Assembly (NCBI GenBank): GCA_946413265.1
Contig: CAMKJU010000033.1
Location: forward strand, 1 to 34,772
Source of the DNA: an uncultured Lentisphaerota bacterium
GTDB taxonomy: Bacteria > Verrucomicrobiota > Kiritimatiellia > RFP12 > UBA1067
DNA length: 34,772 bases
Direction: 5' to 3'
Both the position numbers and the translations under genes were made by a program. The notes beneath the pieces were generated by a model. The model worked only from the letters and a program-made list of their open reading frames with translations. It searched no databases and was not told where the DNA came from. Of this stretch, positions 20,631 to 27,922 are shown piece by piece. Numbering within the stretch: the stretch's first letter is position 1; every line of letters begins with the position of its first letter.

Positions 20631-21845
20631 CTACCAAATGGAGATGGCGTCTAGTGCGTCGCGGAGGATATGGCCGGCGGCCTTCTCGCGCTCGTGGCGT
20701 CCGGCACTGCCCAGCACCACCACGATCACGCGTCTGCCGTTGCGGTGCGCGGTGAGCATGATCGAGCAGCCGGACGCGGACGTGTAGCCGGTCTTGAGTC
20801 CGTCGCACTCGGGCAATGGCGTACAGAGGCGTTTCGGATCAGGGTTGCCCGGAATGAAGTAGTTGTGCCCCGCGAGAGTCAGGGTCTTGCCGGAACCGTC
20901 CGTCACGGTGCAAGACGCGCGGGATGTATATGAAAGCGCCTTGGGCATGCGCACCAGCACCTTTCCGAGCTTCACGAGATCTGCGGCCGTCGACACGTCA
21001 AAACCACGCTTCGACCTACGCGGAGGCGGAAGTCCGTTTGGCGATGCGTAGCGCGTATCGTGCATGCCCAGCTCCTTTGCGCGATGGTTCATGCGCGCGA
21101 CGAACTCCGCGCACAGCTCCGCAGGAGATAGGTCGGATGGCGCGCCGCGCCGACGCAGATGCGCACGCGCCGAGTGTTCGGCCAACACCTCGGCCGCATC
21201 GTTCGCACTCTTCACCATTATGGAGAGCAGAAGGTCGTGGATCGTCATCGACTGTCCCGGACGGATGTCCACCTTGCTAGGCTCCATCGACGACGCGAGC
21301 GGGCTCGCCACGGCGCGGTCATTCAGGCCGTAGAGACCTGTCTGAATGTCCTCCAAGACAAGCAGGAACGTCATCAGCTTCGTGACGGAAGCAGGATACC
21401 CTGGCGTGCGCATGTTGTCCGAGAAGAGGATGCGTCCCGTATCGGCGTCCACCGCTATGGCGCCGCGATAAGGCGCTCGCGGGCCATAAGACGTGGCTAT
21501 GGGCGCAGGAGCAGACGCAGGCTTGACCGGAATTGGCTTTTTCGCCTGCGGCGGCATCGCCTTCGCAGGCACAGGCTTCTTCGCGTGAGTAGGCGCTCCT
21601 GAGGAGCGGTCCCGTCGGGGAAGCGACACTCCTGTCGCTTCCTGATTCGAAGCGGCGAGAGCGCCGCTTCTCCGAGGAGCGGACTTCACAGGCGTAGCCT
21701 TTGCAGGCGCAGGCGCAGCCTTTGCGGGTGCCGTGCCGCGCATGAGCGGACCGCGCTGAATGGGGGCGGGAGCCGCGAATGTCCAGCCGGCCGCGACCAG
21801 CCACGCCGTGGAAAAACATACTTTGATCAAATGACACTTCTGCAT
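20631..21845 (-). CDS. D-alanyl-D-alanine carboxypeptidase, S11 family (PBP5-like)
   Basis: 404 residues. After a hydrophobic signal segment (residues 8-25) and a 100-residue Ala/Pro/Lys linker comes the S11 serine peptidase: SVTK at 153-156 (nucleophile Ser153), SAN at 213-215 and KTG at 351-353. It trims the terminal D-Ala of peptidoglycan stem peptides. The C-terminal beta domain of PBP5 is absent. Residues 52-84 are encoded by three DNA hairpins and look like an inserted repeat. The gene is convergent with dnaX with only 22 bp between. A promoter (TTGTCT-17-GATACT) lies about 10 bp before the ATG. Confidence 0.9.
   Translation of the reverse strand: MQKCHLIKVCFSTAWLVAAGWTFAAPAPIQRGPLMRGTAPAKAAPAPAKATPVKSAPRRSGALAASNQEATGVSLPRRDRSSGAPTHAKKPVPAKAMPPQAKKPIPVKPASAPAPIATSYGPRAPYRGAIAVDADTGRILFSDNMRTPGYPASVTKLMTFLLVLEDIQTGLYGLNDRAVASPLASSMEPSKVDIRPGQSMTIHDLLLSIMVKSANDAAEVLAEHSARAHLRRRGAPSDLSPAELCAEFVARMNHRAKELGMHDTRYASPNGLPPPRRSKRGFDVSTAADLVKLGKVLVRMPKALSYTSRASCTVTDGSGKTLTLAGHNYFIPGNPDPKRLCTPLPECDGLKTGYTSASGCSIMLTAHRNGRRVIVVVLGSAGRHEREKAAGHILRDALDAISIW
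21594..21682. repeat. Hairpin cluster (REP-like) inside the carboxypeptidase gene
   Basis: Three perfect inverted repeats follow one another: CGCTCC/GGAGCG (21594-21608), GGAAGCGACA/TGTCGCTTCC (21619-21642) and GAAGCGGCG/CGCCGCTTC (21649-21670). GAGGAGCGG occurs at both ends (21601-21609 and 21674-21682). The unit is in frame and codes for an Arg/Ser/Gly peptide in the linker. Confidence 0.7.
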
Positions 21846-21922
21846 AGCGCCCGCTAGTATCTCATAACACGCCGCGCTAGACAAGCACAAAGTCACAATT
21901 TTTAGATTTTGAGCATTCCCCC

Positions 21923-21951
21923 TTGCGTGCGGGACCGTATTTTGGTAAACT
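21923..21951 (+). promoter_or_regulatory. Promoter of the small basic protein gene
   Basis: TTGCGT (21923-21928), 17 bp, TAAACT (21946-21951), with TGG before the -10. Confidence 0.65.
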
Positions 21952-21984
21952 GTTGTCTCCGCTTTTGAACAGGAGAAGAAAAAA

Positions 21985-22140
21985 ATGAGTCAGCATCGCA
22001 GTCTGAGAGGAACTAGCAAGATTACGTCCAAGCGTAACGTCTTGAAGCGTTTTGAGCGCGTCAATCTGCTTCAGCAGCGCGGCCAGTGGAAGGAAGGCGA
22101 CCGCGGCCTTGGTCTCAGGAAGACCAAGCCGGAAGCCTGA
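21985..22140 (+). CDS. Small basic protein of Chlamydiae/Verrucomicrobia/Lentisphaerae type
   Basis: 51 residues: MSQHRSLRGTSKITSKRNVL, KRFERVNLLQQRGQWKEGDR, GLGLRKTKPEA. The N-terminus and the block KRNVLKRFERV..L..RGQWKEG match the short lineage-specific small basic protein of the PVC group, function not established (possibly ribosome-linked, given its size and charge). An AGGAG site precedes the ATG, and a strong terminator follows, so it is a monocistronic, probably well-expressed gene. It is the best taxonomic marker in the window. Confidence 0.85.
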   Translation: MSQHRSLRGTSKITSKRNVLKRFERVNLLQQRGQWKEGDRGLGLRKTKPEA

Positions 22141-22159
22141 TTCACGTCCGCCAAAACAG

Positions 22160-22198
22160 CAAGAAGCCTCCGTCTTTCGACGGGGGCTTCTTGTTTTT
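22160..22198 (+). terminator. Rho-independent terminator
   Basis: A long stem built from AAGAAGCC/GGCTTCTT plus an inner CCGTC/GACGG arm and TTTC loop is followed by TTTTT, ending the small basic protein transcript. Confidence 0.85.
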
Positions 22199-22213
22199 GC
22201 CCGGAACTGGCGT

Positions 22214-23512
22214 CTAGAGCATGCGGAGCCTGATGGGCGTCTCGCCCACGACGCCGGCCTGGGCGATTTCCGCTAGCGCGGCGTCGAGGGCCTTCGCGGG
22301 CGCGGGGTGCGTGAGCACCACCACGGGCACGAAGCCGGTTCCGCCGCCGTCCTCGTCCTTCTGCGTGGCGGCCGAGATCGACACGCCGTGGTTGCCGAGC
22401 GTGGTGGAGATCGTGCCGAAGCTGCCGGCGCGGTCGGCCACCATAAAGCGGAGATAGAAGCGGCTCACGATGTCACCGGGCGCGCGGAGCTTCGTGGCTC
22501 CCTCGCCGTACTCGGGCACGCCGCGCGTGTAGCGCGTCTCGCCGTGCGCCATGTTGCGCGCGATGTCGCCGATGTCGCCGATGACGGTAGATGCCGTGGG
22601 GAGGCGTCCCGCGCCGCGTCCGTAGAAGAGCGTGTCGCCCACGAGGTCGCCGCGCACCATCGCGGCGTTGAACACGCCGTTCACGCTCGCGAGCATGTGG
22701 GAGAACGGCACGAGCGTGGGATGCACGCCCACCTCGATGTCCGCGTCGTGACGCGCGACGACGGCAAGGAGCTTGATGCGGTAGCCGAAGTCGGCGGCGT
22801 ACCGAACGTCGATGCCGGAGAGGTTGCGGATGCCCTCGATCTGCACCTGGTCGAGCGACGGCTGGAAGCCGTAGGCGAGGGCGGAGAGGATGCAGGCCTT
22901 GTGCGCGGTGTCGAAGCCGTCGATGTCGAGGGACGGATTCGCCTCGGCGTAACCAAGCTTCTGGGCGTCGGCGAGAACCTCGTCGAACGGCTTGCCCTCG
23001 TTCTCCATGCGCGTGAGGATGTAGTTGCACGTGCCGTTGAGGATGCCGTGGATCTGGAGGATCTCGTTGCCGGCGAGACCTTCGCGGAGGCTGCGGATGA
23101 TCGGGATGCCGCCGCCCACGGACGCGCCGAAATAGATGTCCACGCCGTTCTTCTTCGCCGTGTCGAAGATATCCTTACCGCATTCGGCGAGCAGCTTCTT
23201 GTTAGCGGTGACCACGGCCTTGCCCGCGTTGAGCGCCGCCAGGACGAGCGTGCGCGCTATGCCCGTGCCGCCGATCGTCTCCACGACGATGCGCACGTCC
23301 GGGTCCGCGATCACGGCCTGCGCGTCCGTGGTGAGCACGTCCGGGTCCACGCGCACGCCGCGGTCCGTCGTGATGTCGAGGTCCGCGATGCGCTTCAGGA
23401 CGATGTCCACGTCCAATCGCTCGGCCATCAGTTTGCGGTTGCGCAGCAGACCCTCTGCCACGCCGGCGCCAACCGTGCCGAATCCAAGTATACCAACTCC
23501 AATTTCTTTCAT
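22214..23512 (-). CDS. hom: Homoserine dehydrogenase
   Basis: 432 residues, the length of the monofunctional enzyme with a C-terminal ACT domain. Order: NAD(P)-binding VGILGFGTVGAGVAEGLLRN; catalytic domain with VVTANKKLLAECG, GASVGGGIPIIRSLREGL, GILNGTCNYILTRME and ANPSLDIDGFDTAHKACILS; then an ACT regulatory domain from about residue 345 (FYLRFMVADRAGSFGTISTT). It reduces aspartate semialdehyde to homoserine for threonine and methionine. Feedback by threonine through ACT is expected. AGAGGAG precedes the ATG. Confidence 0.95.
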   Translation of the reverse strand: MKEIGVGILGFGTVGAGVAEGLLRNRKLMAERLDVDIVLKRIADLDITTDRGVRVDPDVLTTDAQAVIADPDVRIVVETIGGTGIARTLVLAALNAGKAVVTANKKLLAECGKDIFDTAKKNGVDIYFGASVGGGIPIIRSLREGLAGNEILQIHGILNGTCNYILTRMENEGKPFDEVLADAQKLGYAEANPSLDIDGFDTAHKACILSALAYGFQPSLDQVQIEGIRNLSGIDVRYAADFGYRIKLLAVVARHDADIEVGVHPTLVPFSHMLASVNGVFNAAMVRGDLVGDTLFYGRGAGRLPTASTVIGDIGDIARNMAHGETRYTRGVPEYGEGATKLRAPGDIVSRFYLRFMVADRAGSFGTISTTLGNHGVSISAATQKDEDGGGTGFVPVVVLTHPAPAKALDAALAEIAQAGVVGETPIRLRML

Positions 23513-23565
23513 TCGTTCTCCTCTCTGGCGTGCGGAGCAAAACCTTCGCCGCCGGAAAAGTCTGT

Positions 23566-23594
23566 ATAATACCGAATTCTCCCTCTTGCGTCAA
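23566..23594 (-). promoter_or_regulatory. hom promoter
   Basis: TTGACG (23589-23594), 17 bp, TATTAT (23566-23571), leftward; overlaps the divergent promoter for the secreted repeat protein. Confidence 0.7.
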
Positions 23595-23614
23595 ATGTCA
23601 TTTCGTCTTATAAT
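23586..23614 (+). promoter_or_regulatory. Promoter of the secreted triple-repeat protein gene
   Basis: TTGCGT (23586-23591), 17 bp, TATAAT (23609-23614), rightward. Its -35 overlaps the -35 of hom on the other strand, so the two promoters probably compete. Confidence 0.65.
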
Positions 23615-23645
23615 ATAGGCAAACGCTTGACAAGGAACTCTTCAC

Positions 23646-25736
23646 ATGAAAAAAACACGCCTTTCCACAGCCCTCGCCGCAGTGGCCCTCGTTGGAGCCA
23701 GCTTCGGACAGGACCTCCCTGCACCATCGCCCGCCGCCGCGCCGCAAGGTGACGAGCCTCAAGCGGCCGCGCCGCAAGGAGTGGTCACGAACGCCGAGGG
23801 TTTCGCCGCCGCGCGCGCGAAGCTCGCCGAGCTCATGTCCCTTCCGGGGAAGACAACCCTTCTCTGTGGCACGTCGCTCCAGTTCCCCTACTACCACTTC
23901 GCGCTCGTGCCGAGCAGCTCGCCCCGCGAGATCGGGGAGATGTGGAGCGCGTCCTTCGGCATCCTCGCCACCTACGCCCAGGGAAACGCCGAACTGGCCG
24001 CCGAGATGTTCGCGGCCGGCGCGGACTTCTTCGCGCGCGTTGAAGATGACGATGCACGGCAGGAACTCTTGCGACTGTTCCAGTCATTCGGCGAGCAGGC
24101 GATCGAGCTGACGAGCCAGGACATCTGCAAGAACCAGCCCAGCCTAGTGGTTCCATTCCTGAAGCAGCTCATCGCCACGAAAACCGTCACAGCCCAGTTC
24201 GGCGGCAAGATGGTGACGGTCCCCGCCAGCCCGCTCGCATCCGTGCGCCCCGAATTTATCGGCGCACTCGTCCGAAACATGCAGCCCGCCCTAATGGGCG
24301 ACGGCGCCAACGCCCAGAACGTCCGCGCGTTCGAGGCGACCGTAATCGACTTCATCTCCGAAGATGGCATTTCCGCCGATGTGCGCGACGCGCTGATCGA
24401 CGCGCTCCTCGCACCGTCGTTCGAGCGCGCGCAGACCGCTGCCGCCGCGGTCAGCCAGCTCATCGCCGACGCCGGGCGCCTCCGCGCGAAGCTTCCGGCG
24501 GAGGACGCGCAGACCGTGATCAATCAGCGCCTCCAGGCGTTCGGGGAGCGGATGATCGACCAGACGAGCCAGAAACTCTGCGGCGAGGATCCGGCAAACG
24601 CCGTCGCCTACCTGCGGAAAATCGCCTCCTCGCGCGCGTTCTGCGCTCGCTTCGGCGAAAAGGAGATGGCGGAATTCAGCAAGGCCGAATTCCCGCCGCC
24701 GTCCGACGAATTCATCCTCCGCCTCATTGCGTCAACGTATCCCCGCATAGCGGAAAGCACCGTGTCCACCGAGAACATGCGCGCGCTGAACGCCCTCGTG
24801 GTGAAGACGCTCATCGACGAAGACCCGGAGAAGGTGCCGGGCAATTTGCTGAACGTGTTCCTCGACGGATCCGTCAAGCGCGCCCAGGACGACGCGGAAT
24901 CCGCCCACATGCTCTTCGAGGACGCGGACAAGCTCATCGCCGGCCTTAAGGACGCCAACAGCCAAGTCGCCGTCGAGCGCCGGTGCCGCCAGTTCGCGCG
25001 CAAGTCGGCCATCAAGACCTTCCGCGACATCTGTCCGGGACGCCCCAATGACGTGATCCCCTATCTGAAGAAACTGGCGGACACGGGCACCCTCTGCTCG
25101 CTCTACGGAAACAGCTTCGTCTCGTTCAAGCCCGGCCGCACCACGGCGGTGTCGCCGGACCTCGTCGGACAGCTTGCCGAGGAGGCCATCATCGGCTTCT
25201 CGAACGGTACCGACACCAAGATGCTCAGTAACATCCTCGACTTCACAGCCACGCTGCTGCCGAAGCTCTCGGACGACGCCAAGCAGACGATGCTCGACCG
25301 CAGGCTCGACGCGTTCTTCCTCGTCGGCAACTACGACGGCGCAATCGACCTGCTTGAAAAGGGACTCCCCAGCCACTCTCCCGGCTGGTGCAAGGGAACC
25401 GCCGCGAAGCTGCGCTACCACAAGGCGTTCAACGAGGGGAAGAAGGCAGAGGCCATCAGGCAGCTACTGGTGTTCATCGAGTTCATGCAGTCCGACGAGC
25501 AGAAGGATTTCGAGGACTGCGACCCCACCACCGGCATCATCTACTCGCGCGAGTGGGTGATCGCGAAGAACTTCATGCGGTGCGCGGAAATCGCGCGCGA
25601 CCTCAAGGACGCCGCGAACGAGGCCAAGTACCTCGCCGAAGCGAAGAAACTATACGCCACCGCGCTTGAAAAGGCCAAGGACGACCCGAAGGCCCTCGTG
25701 GAAATCAAAAAGGAAGCGAAGGCTGTCGGTCTTTGA
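23646..25736 (+). CDS. Secreted protein with three ~150-residue internal repeats
   Basis: 696 residues. A signal peptide (MKKTRLSTALAAVALVGASF, cleavage near GQD) is followed by an Ala/Pro linker. Three repeats begin near residues 139, 293 and 444, each with the pattern F-x-x-x-A/M-I-x-x-T-x-x-x-I/L-C...P-x-x-x-V-x-(Y/F)-L-(R/K)-(K/Q)-(L/I)-A, then a Cys/Phe-Gly turn. The C-terminal 130 residues are TPR-like helices (GNYDGAIDLLEKG, AIRQLLVFIEFMQ, KYLAEAKKLYATALEKA). No known family recognised. It starts from its own promoter, and its stop overlaps the next start (TTGA), so a paired role is possible. Confidence 0.8.
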   Translation: MKKTRLSTALAAVALVGASFGQDLPAPSPAAAPQGDEPQAAAPQGVVTNAEGFAAARAKLAELMSLPGKTTLLCGTSLQFPYYHFALVPSSSPREIGEMWSASFGILATYAQGNAELAAEMFAAGADFFARVEDDDARQELLRLFQSFGEQAIELTSQDICKNQPSLVVPFLKQLIATKTVTAQFGGKMVTVPASPLASVRPEFIGALVRNMQPALMGDGANAQNVRAFEATVIDFISEDGISADVRDALIDALLAPSFERAQTAAAAVSQLIADAGRLRAKLPAEDAQTVINQRLQAFGERMIDQTSQKLCGEDPANAVAYLRKIASSRAFCARFGEKEMAEFSKAEFPPPSDEFILRLIASTYPRIAESTVSTENMRALNALVVKTLIDEDPEKVPGNLLNVFLDGSVKRAQDDAESAHMLFEDADKLIAGLKDANSQVAVERRCRQFARKSAIKTFRDICPGRPNDVIPYLKKLADTGTLCSLYGNSFVSFKPGRTTAVSPDLVGQLAEEAIIGFSNGTDTKMLSNILDFTATLLPKLSDDAKQTMLDRRLDAFFLVGNYDGAIDLLEKGLPSHSPGWCKGTAAKLRYHKAFNEGKKAEAIRQLLVFIEFMQSDEQKDFEDCDPTTGIIYSREWVIAKNFMRCAEIARDLKDAANEAKYLAEAKKLYATALEKAKDDPKALVEIKKEAKAVGL

Positions 25737-26581
25737 GAATCGTCTTCCTCTTCATCGACGGCGTGGGCATGCGCGCCCCCGCACCGGACAACCCCGTCAA
25801 CCCCGAGGTCTGTCCCACCTTGTGCCGCCTCATCGCGCAGCACGCCGTCCCCATTGACGCCTGCCTCTCCATGCCGGGGCTTCCACAGTCCGCCACGGGA
25901 CAGGCCACTATGTTCACGGGCGTGAACGCGCCCGTCTTCATGGGCCGACACTGCGAGGGTTTCCCGGGGCCGTCGCTGCGGAAGAAGATCGAAGAGGACA
26001 ACCTGTTCCTGCAGCTCAAGGCGCGCGGCAAGCGCGTGCGCTTCGCGGACGCCTACCTCGTGGAGTCGGCGGACGAACTCGTCGCACGCCGCTTCAAGAG
26101 CGTCACCACCGTCATGGCGCTCACCGCGCCGGAGGTGGTGTCCACCACCGACGACCTTACCGACGACGCGGCGGTAATGCAGGACCTCACGCGCGAGACG
26201 ATCCAGGACCGCTATCCCGAGATCCCCGTCATCACGCCGGAGGACGCTGCCGCTCACCTCTTCGGCATCGCGCGCGTCAACGACTTCACGCTGTACGAAT
26301 TTTTCCAGACGGACGTCGCCGGACACTCGATGGACTACGGCCGCGCCTGCGCCGTGCTGCGCCTCTACGACAGGTTCCTCGCCGCCCTCGTGCGCTTCAC
26401 GCGAGCCGCCGGCATTACGGTGCTGCTCACGGCCGACCACGGTAACATTGAGGAGATGAACGAGCGCGGCCACACGCGCAATCCTGTTCCCTTCATCGCC
26501 TACGGCCCGCGCGAAGAAGATTTCCGCGCACATGTGAAATCGCTCGTAGACGTAACCCCCGCCATTCTCCGTTTCATCTAA
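25733..26581 (+). CDS. Alkaline-phosphatase-superfamily metalloenzyme
   Basis: 282 residues from a TTG start that overlaps the previous stop. Metal-site residues of the phosphoglycerate mutase/phosphopentomutase class are visible: FLFIDGVG (Asp9), SATGQATMFTG (candidate nucleophile at 54-59), FFQTDVAGHSMDYG and LTADHGN (Asp235-His236) with a further His at 247. Shorter than iPGM and without its insert domain. The substrate is unknown; a phosphotransferase or phosphohydrolase is likely. It is a separate gene from the true gpmI at 29307. Confidence 0.75.
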   Translation: MRIVFLFIDGVGMRAPAPDNPVNPEVCPTLCRLIAQHAVPIDACLSMPGLPQSATGQATMFTGVNAPVFMGRHCEGFPGPSLRKKIEEDNLFLQLKARGKRVRFADAYLVESADELVARRFKSVTTVMALTAPEVVSTTDDLTDDAAVMQDLTRETIQDRYPEIPVITPEDAAAHLFGIARVNDFTLYEFFQTDVAGHSMDYGRACAVLRLYDRFLAALVRFTRAAGITVLLTADHGNIEEMNERGHTRNPVPFIAYGPREEDFRAHVKSLVDVTPAILRFI

Positions 26582-26585
26582 CCCC

Positions 26586-26601
26586 TTTAATGGCTCGGGC
26601 G
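26586..26601. repeat. Left direct repeat of the tRNA-Asn islet (att-like)
   Basis: TTTAATGGCTCGGGCG, identical to 27785-27800. It equals the last 11 nt of tRNA-Asn (with CCA) plus 5 bp downstream of it. Identity to the tRNA stops exactly here. Confidence 0.75.
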
Positions 26602-26678
26602 TCGAGACCTGACTTTGGAGGAACGCGACAGGGCGTAGGCGTACATCGAACGCCGTCAAAACTGACAGCCGTTTCCAC

Positions 26679-26707
26679 TTGCGCGGTGTAAGCATAAATG
26701 ATACACT
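26679..26707 (+). promoter_or_regulatory. Promoter of the toxin-antitoxin pair
   Basis: TTGCGC (26679-26684), 17 bp, TACACT (26702-26707), with TGA before the -10. The start of transcription would be only about 7 nt before the ATG. Confidence 0.55.
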
Positions 26708-26720
26708 ATCGGCGCAACCC

Positions 26721-27038
26721 ATGAAAGACATCATCGAAACAGACGAGTGCAGGGCGTTCTACGACGGCATGACGGACGGCGAAAAGGCCGAGTACGAGAA
26801 CATCTACGTCCGCCTTGCCCGTGACGGACGGCTGTCCGCGCCATACGGCGAGAAGGTGGTGGGCGAGGTGAACCTGTTCGCAATACGCATACGCACGGGC
26901 GGAAACGCCCGGTTCTTCTACGCATACGACGACGGGACGGCAGTCTGGATATTGAACGGGTACGAGAAGAAAACCGAGGGCATACCAAAGCGCGAAATCA
27001 AGCGCGCCCGCAAACTGAAAAGGAAGTACGGACTATGA
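26721..27038 (+). CDS. HigB/RelE-type toxin (phage Gp49-like family)
   Basis: 105 residues from ATG at 26721. The core KVVGEVNLFAIRIRTGGNAR, FFYAYDDGTAVWILNGYEKK, TEGIPKREIKRARKLKRKYG matches the Gp49-like RelE/HigB fold: conserved E-R/I-R, R-F-F-Y, W-I-L-N-G-Y-x-K-K-T and P-x-x-E-I-x-x-A. These toxins cut ribosome-bound mRNA. An in-frame start 42 bp earlier overlaps the promoter and is not used. Toxin precedes antitoxin, the HigBA order. Confidence 0.85.
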   Translation: MKDIIETDECRAFYDGMTDGEKAEYENIYVRLARDGRLSAPYGEKVVGEVNLFAIRIRTGGNARFFYAYDDGTAVWILNGYEKKTEGIPKREIKRARKLKRKYGL

Positions 27039-27403
27039 AAACGAAAATGACACCAGAGCAGCAGGCAACCAGGGCGAGGCTGCTCGCAGAAACCAAGGCC
27101 CGTCACGAGGAGATCCAGAGTAAGCCCGGTTTCTGGGACCAATACGCCGCATGGGAACGCGAGTACAACGCCACGGTGGCGATGCACAGGGCGAGGCAGG
27201 AGGCCAAGCTGTCACAGGCCGAGGTGGCGCGTAGGATGAACGTCCCACGCGCAAGCGTGCATCGGATAGAGCGGGGGCAGAACGTCACCGTCGCGACGCT
27301 GACGAGGTATCTCCGCGCCTGCGGCTTCGACCTCGTGCTCTCCTACGTGCCCATTGGCCAGAAGCGGAAAGCCCCCGTACACGGTGCGCTTGCGATGGCG
27401 TGA
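27035..27403 (+). CDS. HigA-type Xre-family antitoxin
   Basis: 122 residues, overlapping the toxin gene by ATGA. The HTH is RQEAKLSQAEVARRMNVPRA, SVHRIERGQNVTVATLTRYL, RACGFDLVLSYVP, typical of HigA-like antitoxins that neutralise the toxin and repress the shared promoter. The N-terminal helix (TRARLLAETKARHEEIQSKP) probably contacts the toxin. The pair sits inside the tRNA-Asn islet. Confidence 0.85.
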   Translation: MKTKMTPEQQATRARLLAETKARHEEIQSKPGFWDQYAAWEREYNATVAMHRARQEAKLSQAEVARRMNVPRASVHRIERGQNVTVATLTRYLRACGFDLVLSYVPIGQKRKAPVHGALAMA

Positions 27404-27439
27404 CCGACGGCGGGACATCATCTCGGAACGGAGTGAACA

Positions 27440-27640
27440 ATGCCAACGATATGCTGATTCGACGAAATCTCAGTGAAGATGAACAAGGAAGGTGGCGCAC
27501 AGCACAAGCGACCGCACGTTCACGCATACTACAAGGAAACGAGCGCATCATTCGACATCGAGACGGGCGAGGTGCTTGCATCCGAGGATTTCCCGAGCAC
27601 GCCGAAAAGTGCGTTTCACCCTTGTGGTTATTGGCTCTAA
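27440..27640 (+). pseudogene. Broken DUF4160 gene
   Basis: ATG at 27440 with a GGAG site opens MPTIC, then codon 6 (27455-27457) is TGA, then the frame continues FDEISVKMN...HKRPHVHAYYKETSASFDIE, TGEVLASEDFPSTPKS. The H-x-R-P-H-V-H block and D-I-E-T-G-E-V-L are the DUF4160 signature. A single C-to-T change of an Arg codon would explain the stop. The C-terminus is lost where a terminator-like sequence begins (27609). A restart at ATG 27479 could make 53 residues. DUF4160 genes often accompany toxin-antitoxin-like pairs. Confidence 0.7.
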
Positions 27641-27645
27641 TGCAC
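27609..27645. repeat. Degenerate copy of the tRNA-Asn terminator
   Basis: This 37-bp segment matches 27746-27782 at about 29 of 37 positions, sharing TGCGTTT, CCTTG, TTATTGGCTC and GCAC. The hairpin arms no longer pair well. It begins exactly where the DUF4160 reading frame loses its family pattern. Confidence 0.5.
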
Positions 27646-27741
27646 GTTGCGCGCCTGTGCAGTCGTGTTACTACCCTCGGCATTTTATAGGGAAAATCGG
27701 GATATTTTAGGGTAAAACGGGCTTGACGACTTCCGGGCATG

Positions 27742-27787
27742 AAAAATGCGTTTGAACCTTGATTTTATTGGCTCAAACGCACTTTTT
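27742..27787 (-). terminator. Terminator after tRNA-Asn
   Basis: A perfect 9-bp stem (TGCGTTTGA/TCAAACGCA) flanked by A5 and T5 can stop transcription both ways. On the minus strand it follows tRNA-Asn within 5 bp and is followed by TTTTT. Confidence 0.8.
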
Positions 27788-27800
27788 AATGGCTCGGGCG
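27785..27800. repeat. Right direct repeat of the tRNA-Asn islet (att-like)
   Basis: TTTAATGGCTCGGGCG, identical to 26586-26601. It overlaps the acceptor stem, discriminator and CCA end of tRNA-Asn. Confidence 0.75.
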
Positions 27801-27864
27801 GCTGGATTCGAACCAGCGACCAATTGATTAACAGTCAACTGCGCTACCACTGCGCCACGCCCGA
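27790..27864 (-). tRNA. tRNA-Asn (GTT)
   Basis: The minus strand folds as a full cloverleaf: acceptor TCGGGCG/CGCCCGA, anticodon stem GTTGA/TCAAT with loop CTGTTAA (anticodon GTT), T arm GCTGG-TTCGAAT-CCAGC, discriminator G and an encoded CCA. A promoter (TTGCTA-17-TATCAT) lies upstream and a terminator directly downstream. Its 3' end is one of the two islet repeats, so the gene remains intact after insertion. Confidence 0.95.
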
Positions 27865-27884
27865 ACGTGGTGAAAACGGCGTAT

Positions 27885-27913
27885 ATGATACCATATCGGA
27901 CGCCGCTTAGCAA
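27885..27913 (-). promoter_or_regulatory. tRNA-Asn promoter
   Basis: TTGCTA (27908-27913), 17 bp, TATCAT (27885-27890) with TGG before the -10; start expected about 14 bp before the tRNA. Confidence 0.65.
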
Positions 27914-27922
27914 GAGGGCATT

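Larger units (their letters stand above)
26602..27800. mobile_element. 1.2-kb islet inserted at the 3' end of tRNA-Asn
   Basis: The segment lies between perfect 16-bp repeats, one inside the tRNA-Asn 3' end and one just after the metalloenzyme stop. The period is 1,199 bp. Such repeats are the usual footprint of site-specific integration into a tRNA gene. Inside are a HigB/HigA-type pair and a broken DUF4160 gene, and no recombinase. It is therefore a decayed or non-autonomous element. Removing it would join the metalloenzyme gene directly to the tRNA. Confidence 0.6.

Noticed and set aside
22200..23569. 420-codon plus-strand frame opposite hom
   Set aside because: The minus-strand gene is a full-length homoserine dehydrogenase. 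The antisense translation is Arg/Val/Glu/His-rich and has no recognisable domain.
27455..27457. TGA as a recoded amino acid in the DUF4160 frame
   Set aside because: No sign of recoding elsewhere; TGA ends many genes here, and the C-terminus is also lost, so decay is simpler.
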